64,000 nt of DNA from Streptomyces sp. NBC_00878 (GCF_026341515.1 NZ_JAPEOK010000001.1:6448001-6512000); one strand, 5' to 3'. Shown: positions 24,004-33,253, counted from the stretch's first letter. Numbers and translations are program-made. The notes: a model not told the origin generated them from the letters alone.

Positions 24004-24957
24004 TCAGGCGACCTCCAGGAGATCGGATCGGCAGCCGCGGCAGCGGCCCGGCTCGGGCGCGCGGAAGGCGCGGTCGCAGCCGTCGCAGTTCTGGAGGGGG
24101 AGCGGGCGTACGGCCCGTACGGCCGCCGGGGCTGCGGGGAGTGGGGGCGGGAGGAGTTCGGCGAGGCGGTGGGCCAGGAAGCCAGCTGGGTGGCGCAGGG
24201 GGTCCTCGGGGAGGCTCGCCGTCAGGGTGCGGCGTACGGCTTCGGGGGCGGCGCCGCGTTCCAGCCAGGCGGTGACGGCGGGGGCGAGCCGGCTCACGTC
24301 GCGCTCCGCGAGGAGGAGGCGGGGGTCGTCGCGGTGCAGGCTTGCGAGGAGCGTGGTGGCGGTGCGGTGGCTGGCTGAGTCGTAGGTGTGTGGTTCGGGG
24401 AGAGGGTTCCTGGGGCGGGGATCTGCGGCGGGTGGCGGCGGAACCTTGACGTCAGGCCGTACGGGGGCGGGGTCGGCCTCGATCGCGGGGGCAGGAACCG
24501 GAACGGGGACGGGCTTCGGCTGGGGAGTGAGCCTGGACGTGGGTGTGTGCCCGGACGTGGGTGTGGGCCTGGACGTGGGCCTTGGGCCAGGCTTCTGGGC
24601 GTCGACGCCCCTCGGCTGGTTGTACGACACCGTGTGCGTGACGACTCGGCCGCTCGGCAGGCGTTCGCGGGTGCGGGCGAGATAGCCGTGCGCCTCCAGC
24701 TCCCGCAGGGCCGCCGCGATCCTCGTCTCGCCCTCGGGGAAGCGGGCCGCGAGCGTCTTGATGTCGGCGCGGGCGCCGGCGGGCAGCGACTGGATGTGGA
24801 CGGCGAGCCCGATCGCGAGCCCGGACAACTCCCGGTGCTGGGCGAGGTGGTTGCCGATCACCGTGAAGCGGGTGGTGTGGCGGACGTTGATATGGGTGAT
24901 GCCCCGCGGAATCCGGGGCTGGGCGCACGGGGGCGCGCTAGGGTTCTGCTCATCCAT
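24004..24957 (-). CDS. Winged-helix protein with C-terminal zinc ribbon
   Basis: 317 residues in three parts. Residues about 20-115 look like a winged helix-turn-helix (SGLAIGLAVHIQSLPAGARADI, then TRIAAALRELEAHGYLAR). Residues about 118-185 are a Pro/Thr/Ser linker with repeated PTSRPTPTS units, followed by VPVPVPAP. The C-terminal part ends in a C-x2-C...C-x2-C ribbon (NCDGCDRAFRAPEPGRCRGC). Similar proteins occur singly across streptomycete genomes. I know of no proven function. A transcriptional regulator or replication-initiation relative is possible. Confidence 0.75.
   Translation of the reverse strand: MDEQNPSAPPCAQPRIPRGITHINVRHTTRFTVIGNHLAQHRELSGLAIGLAVHIQSLPAGARADIKTLAARFPEGETRIAAALRELEAHGYLARTRERLPSGRVVTHTVSYNQPRGVDAQKPGPRPTSRPTPTSGHTPTSRLTPQPKPVPVPVPAPAIEADPAPVRPDVKVPPPPAADPRPRNPLPEPHTYDSASHRTATTLLASLHRDDPRLLLAERDVSRLAPAVTAWLERGAAPEAVRRTLTASLPEDPLRHPAGFLAHRLAELLPPPLPAAPAAVRAVRPLPLQNCDGCDRAFRAPEPGRCRGCRSDLLEVA
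24533..24586 (-). repeat. 18-bp tandem repeat, three copies
   Basis: Three adjacent 18-base units (24533-24550, 24551-24568, 24569-24586) sharing the core GGACGTGGG. They encode the Pro-Thr linker of the winged-helix protein and are prone to length change. Confidence 0.75.
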
Positions 24958-25267
24958 CGGGAAGTCCCTTTGACTACTTCTCGTTGGTCAGGCCCTCGAT
25001 CGGGATGCCAGTCCCGGCCGGGGGCCGTCGCATGTTCTGGAATTGTCTAGCTGGTCGACTTGCTGGTCGACATGCTGTTGATGTCTCGGTTGTCGCGGGG
25101 CGAGCATATGCCCGCCAACCGGACGAAAATCCAGCTGAGTTGGCGATTGTCACCCTTGTGGGCGACGCGGCCTCGCGGTGCTGACGGGGGAGGCAGGAGG
25201 GGCTTGGTGGGGTTCTCTCCCCGGGTCTTGGAAAAGCAATTGATGTCGTGCGCTTCCGGTTGGCCAT
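24958..25267 (-). other. Gene-free stretch upstream of winged-helix gene
   Basis: No coding sequence is supported. It contains a direct repeat CTGGTCGACTTG/CTGGTCGACATG near 25051-25076 next to TTGTCTAG, which could be an operator or promoter region for the minus-strand gene. The rest shows nothing recognisable. Confidence 0.4.
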
Positions 25268-25743
25268 TCACCGGGATGTGACTTGCCGCGATCCGGGGGG
25301 AGCGGGTTGCGGTACGACGCTGATCTCGGCCCAGACCGTCTTGCGCGGGGGTGGGCCGAGCATGACGCCCCAGCGGTCGGCGAGGGCCTCGACGAGGACC
25401 AGACCTCGCCCCGACTCGGCTGTGGGGGTGGGATGTTGGGGCTGGGCGACCGGTCGGTCTCCACGCGTGTCGGTCACCTCGATGCGGAGGGTGCCGCCGA
25501 TCACGTACAGCGTGAGGCGGAAGTCGCGGCCGGGTACGCGGCCGTGGGTGACCGCGTTGGCCGCCAGCTCGGCCACGATGTGCTCGGCATGTCCGGGTCC
25601 GACGGGAGTTCCCAGGTGCGGAGTTGCTCCGTCGTGAGCAGGCGGGCCAGGCGGGCGCCGCGGGGTGTGGGGGACAGGAGCACGCTGAAGTTGCGGATGG
25701 TGCAGTCGAGTTGGGACGGGGGTCGGACCGTTTCCTGATTCAT
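25268..25743 (-). pseudogene. RsbW-like ATP-binding regulator, frameshifted
   Basis: Two adjacent frames together give one HATPase protein of the streptomycete anti-sigma-factor-like family. The first frame from ATG at 25743 gives FSVLLSPTPRGARLARLL and RTWELPSDPD. Then, near 25585-25605, homology moves to another frame with IVAELAANAVTHGRVPGRDF, the GRGLVLVEALADRWGV glycine box and KTVWAEI. The shift equals one missing base (or two extra). The first frame is closed by a stop at 25501. Either the gene is broken or the sequence has an error. It is divergent from the WhiJ-like regulator, its usual type of neighbour. Confidence 0.75.
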
Positions 25744-25883
25744 GTGACTCAGCGTGGCGGATGATGCCTAGTCTGAGCTGCGATGACGACTGTGCGTACC
25801 GGGACTGTCCCGCCGTTGTCTCGTTCTGTCTTGGCTGTCTCGGGTGTCGTACGGGTACGGGTGGGCGTTGGAGGTGGGTGGGC

Positions 25884-26732
25884 ATGAGCAGCGAAGGTGT
25901 GGACGAGGCGGGCTGGGACCTCGAACCCGGGGACGAGAGCGCGCCGTTGGTGGAAGCCGTGGGGCGACTGGTCAGGCTCTGCCGGGAGGCGGCCGGGATG
26001 CGGGTCGCCGACTTCGCGGAAGCCATCGGGTACGGCGAGGACATGATCCGCAAGATCGAGCGCGGGGCGCGGATTCCCCGGCCGGAGTTCCTTGACCGGG
26101 CGGACGAGCTCCTGAACGCGGGCGGGCATCTCAAGGCGTTCAAGGAGGACATGGAGAAGGCTCGGTACCCGAAGAAGGTGCGGGAGCTGAAGGAGTTGGA
26201 GGACCGGGCGGTCGAGCTGATGCAGTACAGCAACCACAACATCCAGGGGCTGTTGCAGACGCAGGAGTACGCACGGGCGCTGTACGAAATGAGGCAGCCC
26301 GCACTCACCTCGGACGTGGTGGAGCGAGAGATCGCCGCACGTATGAGCCGGAAGTCGATCTTCGAGCGGGAGCCCGCCCCGACGCTCAGTTTTGTCCAGG
26401 AACAAGTGACTCTGGAACGCCCGCTCGGTGGGAAAATGGTGTTGCGTCGACAGCTCCAACACTTGCTGAAGGTGGGGCGGTTGCGCAACGTCACACTTCA
26501 GGTCATGCCGACCGACTGCGAGGAGCATGCCGGAGTACAGGGCTTGATCCAGGTGCTGAAGTTCGCCGACGGCACGGCGGTCGGGCGTTGCGATGGTGCG
26601 TTCAACGGGCGCCCGGTCTCCAACCCGAAGGATCTTCGTATCCTTGAATTGCGGTATGGCATGATCCGCGCGCAGGCTCTCACCCCGAGGGAGTCTCTGG
26701 CCTTCATCGAGCGCACTCTGGGAGAACTATGA
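25884..26732 (+). CDS. WhiJ-like HTH regulator (DUF5753)
   Basis: 282 residues. An XRE-type helix-turn-helix occupies about residues 25-85 (GRLVRLCREAAGMRVADFAE, IGYGEDMIRKIERGARIP), and the remainder is a DUF5753 domain (NIQGLLQTQEYARAL, SFVQEQVTLERPLGGKMVL). ATG at 25884 follows GGAGGTGGGTG; a longer upstream frame has no coding character. Its stop overlaps the start of the DUF397 gene by four bases. Family members such as WhiJ work with a DUF397 partner and often a nearby RsbW-like ATPase in developmental control. The specific target here is unknown. Confidence 0.88.
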   Translation: MSSEGVDEAGWDLEPGDESAPLVEAVGRLVRLCREAAGMRVADFAEAIGYGEDMIRKIERGARIPRPEFLDRADELLNAGGHLKAFKEDMEKARYPKKVRELKELEDRAVELMQYSNHNIQGLLQTQEYARALYEMRQPALTSDVVEREIAARMSRKSIFEREPAPTLSFVQEQVTLERPLGGKMVLRRQLQHLLKVGRLRNVTLQVMPTDCEEHAGVQGLIQVLKFADGTAVGRCDGAFNGRPVSNPKDLRILELRYGMIRAQALTPRESLAFIERTLGEL

Positions 26733-26917
26733 GCGCCACGGAACTCCACTGGTTCAAGAGCAGCTACAGCGATAGCAACGAACCCGGCGACTGCGTCGAG
26801 ATAGCCCTCAGCTCCGCCGTCATCCACGTCCGCGACTCCAAGAACGCCGTTGGCCCCCGGCTCACCTTCGCCCCGACCACCTGGGCCGACTTCGTCTCGT
26901 ACGCCTCCGGGAGCTGA
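26729..26917 (+). CDS. DUF397 small partner protein
   Basis: 62 residues with the DUF397 signature: WFKSSYSDSNEPGDCVEIA, VHIRDSK-type strand (IHVRDSKNAVGP) and a final aromatic segment (FAPTTWADFVSYA). It overlaps the regulator stop codon by ATGA, indicating translational coupling. DUF397 proteins are thought to bind and modulate their cognate DUF5753 regulator. Confidence 0.88.
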   Translation: MSATELHWFKSSYSDSNEPGDCVEIALSSAVIHVRDSKNAVGPRLTFAPTTWADFVSYASGS

Positions 26918-27024
26918 ACCATTCGCCTTTCTCTCCCCGATGTGCGGCAGTCTGTCCCAACTGCCCTTGCCTGCCTACGATGTGAGGGGGCGGTGACACC
27001 GCTCGGCTGCGCGAAGGGGGAACC

Positions 27025-27891
27025 GTGCAGAGCGAGATCGTCGTTGCGCTCATCACCGCGGCGGGAACCATCGGGGTGGCCTACGTCTCATTCAGGAGCG
27101 GATCACGAGATGGTCCCCTGCATGAGCCACTGATCGATCTGAGCGTCTACTGCGGGCATGTCTGGGGCGCGGCCAAGGCCGCGACGGACAGTTGCGGCGA
27201 CGGTATTCACCGGCTGCAACGCACCGGGAGGACCGAGGAGCCGGCGGGCGGGACGTACGACGCCTACAGCGAAATGCTGCGGCAGAGCAAGGACAGCCTC
27301 GACGCCGCACTCAAAGAGTTCCGCGTGTACAGGCAGGCCGCTGAGAGCTTCGGAGGGACGCTGCGTCGTCTCTGTGAGGCCATCGATGCATCGTCTCCGT
27401 CGCCGGACGACAATCACCTTCAGATCTTGGGAACCGATCTATCGAACCTGCGATCGATCTTGCAGGATTTAAGCGACCAGTTCGAGTACTGCGTGAACGG
27501 TTATGTCTCCGGACTGTCGTCCAGCATGTCGGCCCGTAGGCGCCGTAGGTTCCGACGCGCGGCCCGGAAGCGGTACCGGTGGGGTGTGAAGAGCGGCAGC
27601 GCTCTGTTCGATCCGTCCCGGAGGCCCGCGGCCGAGGAGCCGCCTCAAGGTGGCGGCGCGGCGCCCGACGAGCCGGAAACGCGCGAGACACCTCCGTGCG
27701 GCCACTGCATCTGGCGCTGCCCGCACGCGCCCCCCGGCTGCGGCACGGCAAACGGGGACGCTGGGCCGGAAGCGACGAGCTCGGACCCACCCGTCGGCGG
27801 AACGGCTCCGCAGGGCATCACGGGAAGTGACGGGGCGCAGCTTGGCGGCGGATCGGTACCGCCACGGGCCATTGGGCGACAAACTGCGTGA
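27025..27891 (+). CDS. Unknown membrane-anchored protein
   Basis: 288 residues with a GTG start preceded by AAGGGGGAACC. The N-terminus (SEIVVALITAAGTIGVAYVSF) is one membrane anchor. Residues about 35-190 are helical with predicted coiled character and end in an Arg-rich patch (ARRRRRFRRAARKRYRW). The C-terminal third is Pro/Gly-rich with a CGHCIWRCPHAPPGCG cysteine cluster. I do not recognise the family. It is the last gene before the S10 leader. Confidence 0.65.
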   Translation: MQSEIVVALITAAGTIGVAYVSFRSGSRDGPLHEPLIDLSVYCGHVWGAAKAATDSCGDGIHRLQRTGRTEEPAGGTYDAYSEMLRQSKDSLDAALKEFRVYRQAAESFGGTLRRLCEAIDASSPSPDDNHLQILGTDLSNLRSILQDLSDQFEYCVNGYVSGLSSSMSARRRRRFRRAARKRYRWGVKSGSALFDPSRRPAAEEPPQGGGAAPDEPETRETPPCGHCIWRCPHAPPGCGTANGDAGPEATSSDPPVGGTAPQGITGSDGAQLGGGSVPPRAIGRQTA

Positions 27892-27920
27892 GTGTGGAGC
27901 TCTCGATGCGCGGCCCGTGT

Positions 27921-27948
27921 TTGACCTGCGTCACCCTGGGGGTATTCT
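27921..27948 (+). promoter_or_regulatory. Candidate rpsJ (S10 operon) promoter
   Basis: TTGACC and TATTCT separated by 16 bases, just after the unknown gene and about 410 bases before rpsJ. Other promoters further into the leader cannot be excluded. Confidence 0.5.
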
Positions 27949-28358
27949 CTCCGGCTCGATTGGCCAGCCGTATGCCCCGTATGGCAGACTACCGGGGTTG
28001 CTCGGTTGAGTGCCGATGCTGCGCGCCTCCCGCCGGGAGGACCGGAAGCGAGTCCCACAGTACTCGTCGCTCCAACTGCCGTAAGGCAGCGCTGGGGCGG
28101 ACGTACGGGAATCTTCCGGGAAGTGTCAGCGGGGTACCGACCAGGCGCCCGGTGGCTACGCATCCGCTCATTCGATGCAGTCGGCCCCCGGTCCAGCGGT
28201 TGTCTTTTGGGCTCAGCCGCGTCCCTCGGCAGGGAAATCCACTCGTGGATATCTCTGTCAGCAGGAGCGCGACACGCCCGACCGCGTGGGTCGGAGGTGA
28301 GGGACGCGGAACCCCGGGTCGCAGAGCGTTAAACGAGACTAAGGACTACTGAGTAGCC
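27949..28358 (+). promoter_or_regulatory. Long S10 operon leader
   Basis: About 400 bases with no gene (open frames lack codon bias). Several short inverted repeats are present, for example GCCTCCCGCCGGGAGG at 28023-28038. The rpsL-type hairpin lies near the end. The region is the presumed transcribed leader of an eleven-gene r-protein operon. Confidence 0.5.
28271..28300 (+). promoter_or_regulatory. Leader hairpin shared with rpsL (copy 2)
   Basis: The stretch CCCGACCGCGTGGGTCGG with flanks matches the rpsL leader element at 27 of 29 positions. The inner stem CGACC/GGTCG with loop GCGTG is conserved; the outer stem is weaker than in copy 1. It ends 59 bases before rpsJ. Confidence 0.65.
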
Positions 28359-28667
28359 ATGGCGGGACAGAAGATCCGCATCCGGCTCAAGGCCTACGAC
28401 CACGAGGTCATCGACAGCTCGGCGAAGAAGATCGTCGAGACGGTGACGCGAACTGGTGCGTCGGTCGCGGGCCCGGTGCCGCTGCCCACTGAGAAGAACG
28501 TGTACTGCGTCATCAAGTCGCCGCACAAGTACAAGGACTCGCGCGAGCACTTCGAGATGCGCACGCACAAGCGCCTGATCGACATCCTCGACCCGACGCC
28601 CAAGACCGTTGACTCCCTGATGCGACTCGACCTCCCGGCCGGTGTCGACATCGAGATCAAGCTCTAG
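28359..28667 (+). CDS. rpsJ: 30S ribosomal protein S10
   Basis: A 102-residue S10 (uS10) of the 30S head, also NusE, the NusB/NusG-binding antitermination partner. It starts [15 protein letters not shown] and contains [20 protein letters not shown] and the loop [13 protein letters not shown]. First gene of the S10 operon. Confidence 0.98.
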   Translation: MAGQKIRIRLKAYDHEVIDSSAKKIVETVTRTGASVAGPVPLPTEKNVYCVIKSPHKYKDSREHFEMRTHKRLIDILDPTPKTVDSLMRLDLPAGVDIEIKL

Positions 28668-28684
28668 GGGCCGGTGATCTGAGA

Positions 28685-29329
28685 ATGGCTAAGCAGATCA
28701 AGGGCATCCTGGGCGAGAAGCTCGGCATGACGCAGGTGTGGGACGAGAACAACCGTGTTGTTCCCGTGACGGTCGTCAAGGCCAGCCCCAACGTCGTCAC
28801 CCAGGTCCGTACGAACGACGCCGACGGCTACGAGTCGGTCCAGATCGCCTTCGGCGAGATCGACCCTCGCAAGGTGAACAAGCCCCTCAAGGGTCACTTC
28901 GCCAAGGCCGACGTCACCCCCCGCCGCCACCTCGTCGAGATCCGCACCGCGGACGCCTCCGAGTACACGCTGGGTCAGGAGATCTCCGCCGAGGTCTTCG
29001 AGGCCGGCGTCAAGGTGGACGTGACCGGCAAGAGCAAGGGCAAGGGCTTCGCCGGTGTCATGAAGCGTCACAACTTCAAGGGCCTCGGCGCCGGTCACGG
29101 CACCCAGCGCAAGCACCGCTCTCCCGGCTCCATCGGTGGCTGCGCCACCCCGGGCCGCGTGTTCAAGGGCCTCCGCATGGCGGGTCGCATGGGCAACGAG
29201 CGGGTCACCACCCAGAACCTGACCGTCCACGCCGTTGACGCGGAGAAGGGTCTGCTGCTCATCAAGGGCGCGGTTCCCGGTCCGAACGGCGGCCTCGTCC
29301 TGGTCCGCACCGCGGCCAAGGGGGCCTGA
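28685..29329 (+). CDS. rplC: 50S ribosomal protein L3
   Basis: A 214-residue L3 (uL3), an early 50S assembly protein whose loop approaches the peptidyl-transferase centre. The conserved [15 protein letters not shown] and [19 protein letters not shown] blocks are present near residues 120-165. It follows rpsJ by 17 bases. Confidence 0.98.
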   Translation: MAKQIKGILGEKLGMTQVWDENNRVVPVTVVKASPNVVTQVRTNDADGYESVQIAFGEIDPRKVNKPLKGHFAKADVTPRRHLVEIRTADASEYTLGQEISAEVFEAGVKVDVTGKSKGKGFAGVMKRHNFKGLGAGHGTQRKHRSPGSIGGCATPGRVFKGLRMAGRMGNERVTTQNLTVHAVDAEKGLLLIKGAVPGPNGGLVLVRTAAKGA

Positions 29330-29336
29330 GGTAACG

Positions 29337-30002
29337 ATGAGCACTGTTGACATCCTTTCGCCGGCAGGCGACAAGACCGGGACGGTCGAGCTCCCCGCGG
29401 AGATCTTCGACGTCGAGAAGATCAGCATTCCGCTGATCCACCAGGTCGTCGTCGCCCAGCTGGCCGCTGCCCGCCAGGGCACGCACAAGACCAAGACCCG
29501 TGGCGAGGTTCGCGGTGGCGGCAAGAAGCCGTACCGCCAGAAGGGCACCGGCCGCGCCCGTCAGGGCTCGACCCGCGCGCCCCAGTTCGCCGGTGGTGGC
29601 GTCGTGCACGGTCCCGTGCCGCGTGACTACTCGCAGCGGACCCCGAAGAAGATGAAGGCCGCGGCCCTGCGCCACGCCCTCACCGACCGGGCCCGCAACG
29701 CTCGTATCCACGTCGTCACCGGCGTGGTCGACGGCGAGATCTCCACGAAGGCCGCGAAGTCCCTGCTGGGCAAGATCAGCGAGCGCAAGAACGTGCTCCT
29801 GGTCATCTCCCGCGAGGACGAGCAGGGCCTGCTCTCCGCCCGCAACCTGCCCCAGGTGCACATCCTGGACCCGGGCCAGCTGAACACGTACGACGTTCTC
29901 GTCTCGGACGACGTGGTCTTCACCCAGGCCGCCTTCGAGTCCTTCGTGTCCGGTGCGCCCTCCGCAGAGCGGAACGCCGACACCGAAGGGAGCGAAGCCT
30001 GA
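29337..30002 (+). CDS. rplD: 50S ribosomal protein L4
   Basis: A 221-residue L4 (uL4) whose extended loop lines the exit tunnel: [20 protein letters not shown] at about 62-81. The frame opens upstream inside rplC, but the ATG at 29337 gives the standard [14 protein letters not shown] start, with GAGGTAAC before it. In E. coli L4 represses the S10 operon. Its stop shares a base with rplW. Confidence 0.97.
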   Translation: MSTVDILSPAGDKTGTVELPAEIFDVEKISIPLIHQVVVAQLAAARQGTHKTKTRGEVRGGGKKPYRQKGTGRARQGSTRAPQFAGGGVVHGPVPRDYSQRTPKKMKAAALRHALTDRARNARIHVVTGVVDGEISTKAAKSLLGKISERKNVLLVISREDEQGLLSARNLPQVHILDPGQLNTYDVLVSDDVVFTQAAFESFVSGAPSAERNADTEGSEA

Positions 30003-30418
30003 TGGCTACGCGTCACCCGAGCATCGCCTCGAAGGCCGCCAAGGCCAAGAAGGTCGCGCGCGTCGCCAAGGCGAAGCGCCACGCCACCGAGGGCAAGAAC
30101 ACCGTCGAGACCCCGCTGAGCAAGTCCTTCACGGATCCCCGTGACGTGCTCCTCAAGCCGGTCGTCTCGGAGAAGAGCTACGCGCTGCTCGACGAGGGCA
30201 AGTACACCTTCATCGTCGCGCCCGGCTCCAACAAGACGCAGATCAAGGAGGCCGTCCAGGCGGTCTTCTCGGTCAAGGTCACCGGGGTCAACACGATCAA
30301 CCGTCAGGGCAAGCGCAAGCGCACCCGCACCGGCTTCGGCAAGCGTGCGGACAGCAAGCGCGCGATCGTGACCCTCGCTGAGGGCGACCGTATCGACATC
30401 TTCGGCCAGGCCTCCTAA
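30002..30418 (+). CDS. rplW: 50S ribosomal protein L23
   Basis: A 138-residue L23 (uL23) at the tunnel exit, a docking site for trigger factor and SRP. A Lys/Ala-rich extension of about 40 residues precedes the core, which starts near [20 protein letters not shown]. One-base overlap with rplD (TGATG) shows coupling. Confidence 0.97.
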   Translation: MATRHPSIASKAAKAKKVARVAKAKRHATEGKNTVETPLSKSFTDPRDVLLKPVVSEKSYALLDEGKYTFIVAPGSNKTQIKEAVQAVFSVKVTGVNTINRQGKRKRTRTGFGKRADSKRAIVTLAEGDRIDIFGQAS

Positions 30419-30457
30419 CGGAGCGCCCTGGTCCGAATATCGGACGAGGACTGAGAA

Positions 30458-31294
30458 ATGGGAATCCGCAAGTACAAGCCGACTACGCCGGGCCGTCGTG
30501 GCTCCAGCGTCGCCGACTTCGTCGAGGTCACGCGGTCCACGCCGGAGAAGTCGCTGGTTCGCCCGCTGCACAGCAAGGGCGGCCGTAACAATTCCGGTCG
30601 TGTGACCGTTCGCCACCAGGGTGGTGGACACAAGCGCGCCTACCGTGTCATCGACTTCCGTCGCCATGACAAGGACGGCGTGCCGGCGAAGGTCGCGCAC
30701 ATCGAGTACGACCCCAACCGCACCGCGCGCATCGCGCTGCTGCACTACGCGGACGGCGAGAAGCGCTACATCCTCGCCCCCCGCAACCTGTCGCAGGGCG
30801 ACCGCGTCGAGAACGGTCCCGGGGCCGACATCAAGCCGGGCAACAACCTGGCCCTCCGCAACATCCCGGTCGGTACCACGATCCACGCGATCGAGCTCCG
30901 TCCCGGTGGCGGTGCCAAGTTCGCCCGCTCCGCCGGTGCCTCCGTGCAGCTGCTCGCGAAGGAGGGCCAGATGGCCCACCTGCGCATGCCGTCCGGAGAG
31001 ATCCGCCTGGTCGACGTGCGCTGCCGCGCCACCGTCGGCGAGGTCGGCAACGCCGAGCAGTCGAACATCAACTGGGGCAAGGCCGGCCGCAAGCGCTGGC
31101 TGGGCGTCCGCCCGACCGTTCGCGGTGTGGCGATGAACCCGGTTGACCACCCGCACGGTGGTGGTGAAGGCAAGACTTCCGGTGGTCGCCACCCGGTCTC
31201 GCCGTGGGGTCAGAAGGAGGGTCGTACTCGTTCGCCGAAGAAGGCTTCGAACAAGTACATCGTCCGCCGCCGCAAGACGAACAAGAAGCGCTAG
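30458..31294 (+). CDS. rplB: 50S ribosomal protein L2
   Basis: A 278-residue L2 (uL2), essential for subunit joining and the peptidyl-transferase centre. The signature [17 protein letters not shown] near residues 223-239, including the conserved His, is intact, as is the [16 protein letters not shown] start. Confidence 0.98.
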   Translation: MGIRKYKPTTPGRRGSSVADFVEVTRSTPEKSLVRPLHSKGGRNNSGRVTVRHQGGGHKRAYRVIDFRRHDKDGVPAKVAHIEYDPNRTARIALLHYADGEKRYILAPRNLSQGDRVENGPGADIKPGNNLALRNIPVGTTIHAIELRPGGGAKFARSAGASVQLLAKEGQMAHLRMPSGEIRLVDVRCRATVGEVGNAEQSNINWGKAGRKRWLGVRPTVRGVAMNPVDHPHGGGEGKTSGGRHPVSPWGQKEGRTRSPKKASNKYIVRRRKTNKKR

Positions 31295-31306
31295 GAGCGG
31301 GTTTAG

Positions 31307-31588
31307 ATGCCGCGCAGTCTCAAGAAGGGGCCCTTCGTCGACGACCACCTGATCAAGAAGGTGGACGCCCAGAACGAAGCCGGTTCCAAGAACGTCATCA
31401 AGACCTGGTCCCGTCGCTCGATGATCATCCCGGCCATGCTCGGCCACACGATCGCGGTGCACAACGGCAAGACCCACATTCCGGTGTTTGTCACCGAGTC
31501 GATGGTCGGCCACAAGCTCGGCGAGTTCTCGCCGACGCGCACCTTCCGGGGTCACGTCAAGGACGACCGGAAGTCGAAGCGCCGCTAA
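31307..31588 (+). CDS. rpsS: 30S ribosomal protein S19
   Basis: A 93-residue S19 (uS19) of the 30S head, forming the S13-S19 pair. It reads [18 protein letters not shown] at the start and [23 protein letters not shown] in the core. It follows rplB by 12 bases. Confidence 0.98.
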   Translation: MPRSLKKGPFVDDHLIKKVDAQNEAGSKNVIKTWSRRSMIIPAMLGHTIAVHNGKTHIPVFVTESMVGHKLGEFSPTRTFRGHVKDDRKSKRR

Positions 31589-31629
31589 CGCGGGGTGGAA
31601 TGACCATGACAGACACTGGAAGGACAACC

Positions 31630-31977
31630 ATGGAAGCCAGGGCCCAGGCGCGGTACATCCGCGTTACGCCCATGAAGGCCCGCCGCGTGGTGGACCTTAT
31701 CCGTGGCATGGATGCCACGGAGGCTCAGGCGGTCCTGCGTTTCGCCCCGCAGGCCGCGAGCGTGCCGGTCGGCAAGGTGCTTGACAGCGCCATCGCCAAC
31801 GCCGCACACAACTACGACCACACCGACGCCGACAGCCTCGTCATCTCCGAGGCGTACGTCGACGAGGGTCCGACCCTGAAGCGGTTCCGTCCGCGTGCCC
31901 AGGGCCGCGCCTACCGGATCCGCAAGCGGACCAGCCACATCACCGTGGTCGTCAGCAGCAAGGAAGGAACCCGGTAA
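31630..31977 (+). CDS. rplV: 50S ribosomal protein L22
   Basis: A 115-residue L22 (uL22), which lines the exit tunnel and contacts macrolides. ATG at 31630 was chosen: it has GGAAGGAC upstream and yields the usual [20 protein letters not shown] start. In-frame ATGs at 31600 and 31606 would add a ten-residue leader. The beta-hairpin tip [18 protein letters not shown] is unaltered. Confidence 0.96.
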   Translation: MEARAQARYIRVTPMKARRVVDLIRGMDATEAQAVLRFAPQAASVPVGKVLDSAIANAAHNYDHTDADSLVISEAYVDEGPTLKRFRPRAQGRAYRIRKRTSHITVVVSSKEGTR

Positions 31978-32828
31978 TGGGCCAGAAGGTTAACCCGCAT
32001 GGGTTCCGGCTCGGCATCACCACGGACTTCAAGTCCCGGTGGTACGCCGACAAGCTGTACAAGGACTACGTCAAGGAAGACGTCGCCATCCGTCGGATGA
32101 TGACGTCCGGCATGGAGCGCGCCGGTATCTCGAAGGTGGAGATCGAGCGCACCCGTGACCGCGTCCGTGTGGACATCCACACCGCGCGCCCGGGCATCGT
32201 CATCGGCCGTCGTGGCGCCGAGGCCGACCGCATCCGCGGTGACCTCGAGAAGCTGACCGGCAAGCAGGTCCAGCTGAACATCCTTGAGGTCAAGAGCCCG
32301 GAGACGGACGCTCAGCTGGTGGCCCAGGCCGTCGCCGAGCAGCTGTCCTCCCGCGTCTCCTTCCGTCGTGCCATGCGCAAGAGCATGCAGGGCACGATGA
32401 AGGCCGGCGCCAAGGGCATCAAGATCCAGTGCGGTGGCCGTCTCGGCGGCGCCGAGATGTCCCGCTCGGAGTTCTACCGCGAGGGCCGTGTGCCCCTGCA
32501 CACGCTCCGCGCGAACGTCGACTACGGCTTCTTCGAGGCCAAGACGACCTTCGGCCGTATCGGTGTGAAGGTCTGGATCTACAAGGGCGACGTCAAGAAC
32601 ATCGCCGAGGTCCGCGCCGAGAACGCCGCTGCCCGTGCGGGTAACCGCCCGGCCCGCGGTGGCGGCCCGGGTGGCGACCGCCCGGCCCGTGGCGGTGGCC
32701 GCGGTGGCGAGCGTGGCGGCCGCGGCCGCAAGCCGCAGCAGCAGTCCGCGCCGGCTGCCGAGGCCCCCAAGGCCGAGGCTCCCGCCGCCGCTGCCGCTCC
32801 GGCTGAGAGCACCGGAACGGAGGCCTGA
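31977..32828 (+). CDS. rpsC: 30S ribosomal protein S3
   Basis: A 283-residue S3 (uS3) at the mRNA entry channel. The KH domain contains [19 protein letters not shown], and the C-terminal domain has [15 protein letters not shown]. The last 65 or so residues are unusual: Arg/Gly repeats ([20 protein letters not shown]) then an Ala/Pro/Glu tail. E. coli S3 is 233 residues. One-base overlap with rplV (TAATG). Confidence 0.97.
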   Translation: MGQKVNPHGFRLGITTDFKSRWYADKLYKDYVKEDVAIRRMMTSGMERAGISKVEIERTRDRVRVDIHTARPGIVIGRRGAEADRIRGDLEKLTGKQVQLNILEVKSPETDAQLVAQAVAEQLSSRVSFRRAMRKSMQGTMKAGAKGIKIQCGGRLGGAEMSRSEFYREGRVPLHTLRANVDYGFFEAKTTFGRIGVKVWIYKGDVKNIAEVRAENAAARAGNRPARGGGPGGDRPARGGGRGGERGGRGRKPQQQSAPAAEAPKAEAPAAAAAPAESTGTEA

Positions 32829-32833
32829 CCGAC

Positions 32834-33253
32834 ATGCTGATCCCCCGTAGGGTCAAGCACCGCAAGCAGCACCACCCCAAGCGCCGTGGTCAGGCCAAGG
32901 GTGGTACGGAGGTTTCGTTCGGCGAGTACGGCATTCAGGCCCTCACGCCGGCGTACGTGACGAACCGCCAGATCGAGGCGGCTCGTATCGCGATGACCCG
33001 TCACATCAAGCGTGGCGGCAAGGTCTGGATCAACATCTACCCGGACCGCCCGCTGACCAAGAAGCCCGCCGAGACCCGCATGGGTTCCGGTAAGGGTTCC
33101 CCCGAGTGGTGGGTCGCGAACGTGCACCCGGGCCGGGTCATGTTCGAGCTGTCCTACCCCAACGAGAAGATCGCCCGTGAGGCCCTGACTCGCGCAGCCC
33201 ACAAGCTGCCGATGAAGTGCCGGATCGTCAAGCGCGAGGCAGGTGAAGCGTGA
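32834..33253 (+). CDS. rplP: 50S ribosomal protein L16
   Basis: A 139-residue L16 (uL16), organising the A-site tRNA region of the 50S. Present are [18 protein letters not shown] and the [21 protein letters not shown] block near residue 77. It follows rpsC by five bases. Confidence 0.98.
   Translation: MLIPRRVKHRKQHHPKRRGQAKGGTEVSFGEYGIQALTPAYVTNRQIEAARIAMTRHIKRGGKVWINIYPDRPLTKKPAETRMGSGKGSPEWWVANVHPGRVMFELSYPNEKIAREALTRAAHKLPMKCRIVKREAGEA

Noticed and set aside
25501..25600. Programmed frameshift in the ATPase gene
   Set aside because: No slippery heptamer or downstream structure is evident at the junction, so mutation or sequencing error is likelier.
27888..28352. Open frames within the S10 leader
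   Set aside because: No codon bias or family similarity. The region behaves as untranslated leader with hairpins.
23078..28358. Integrated plasmid or phage in the accessory segment
   Set aside because: No integrase, excisionase, replication gene or attachment repeat is visible.
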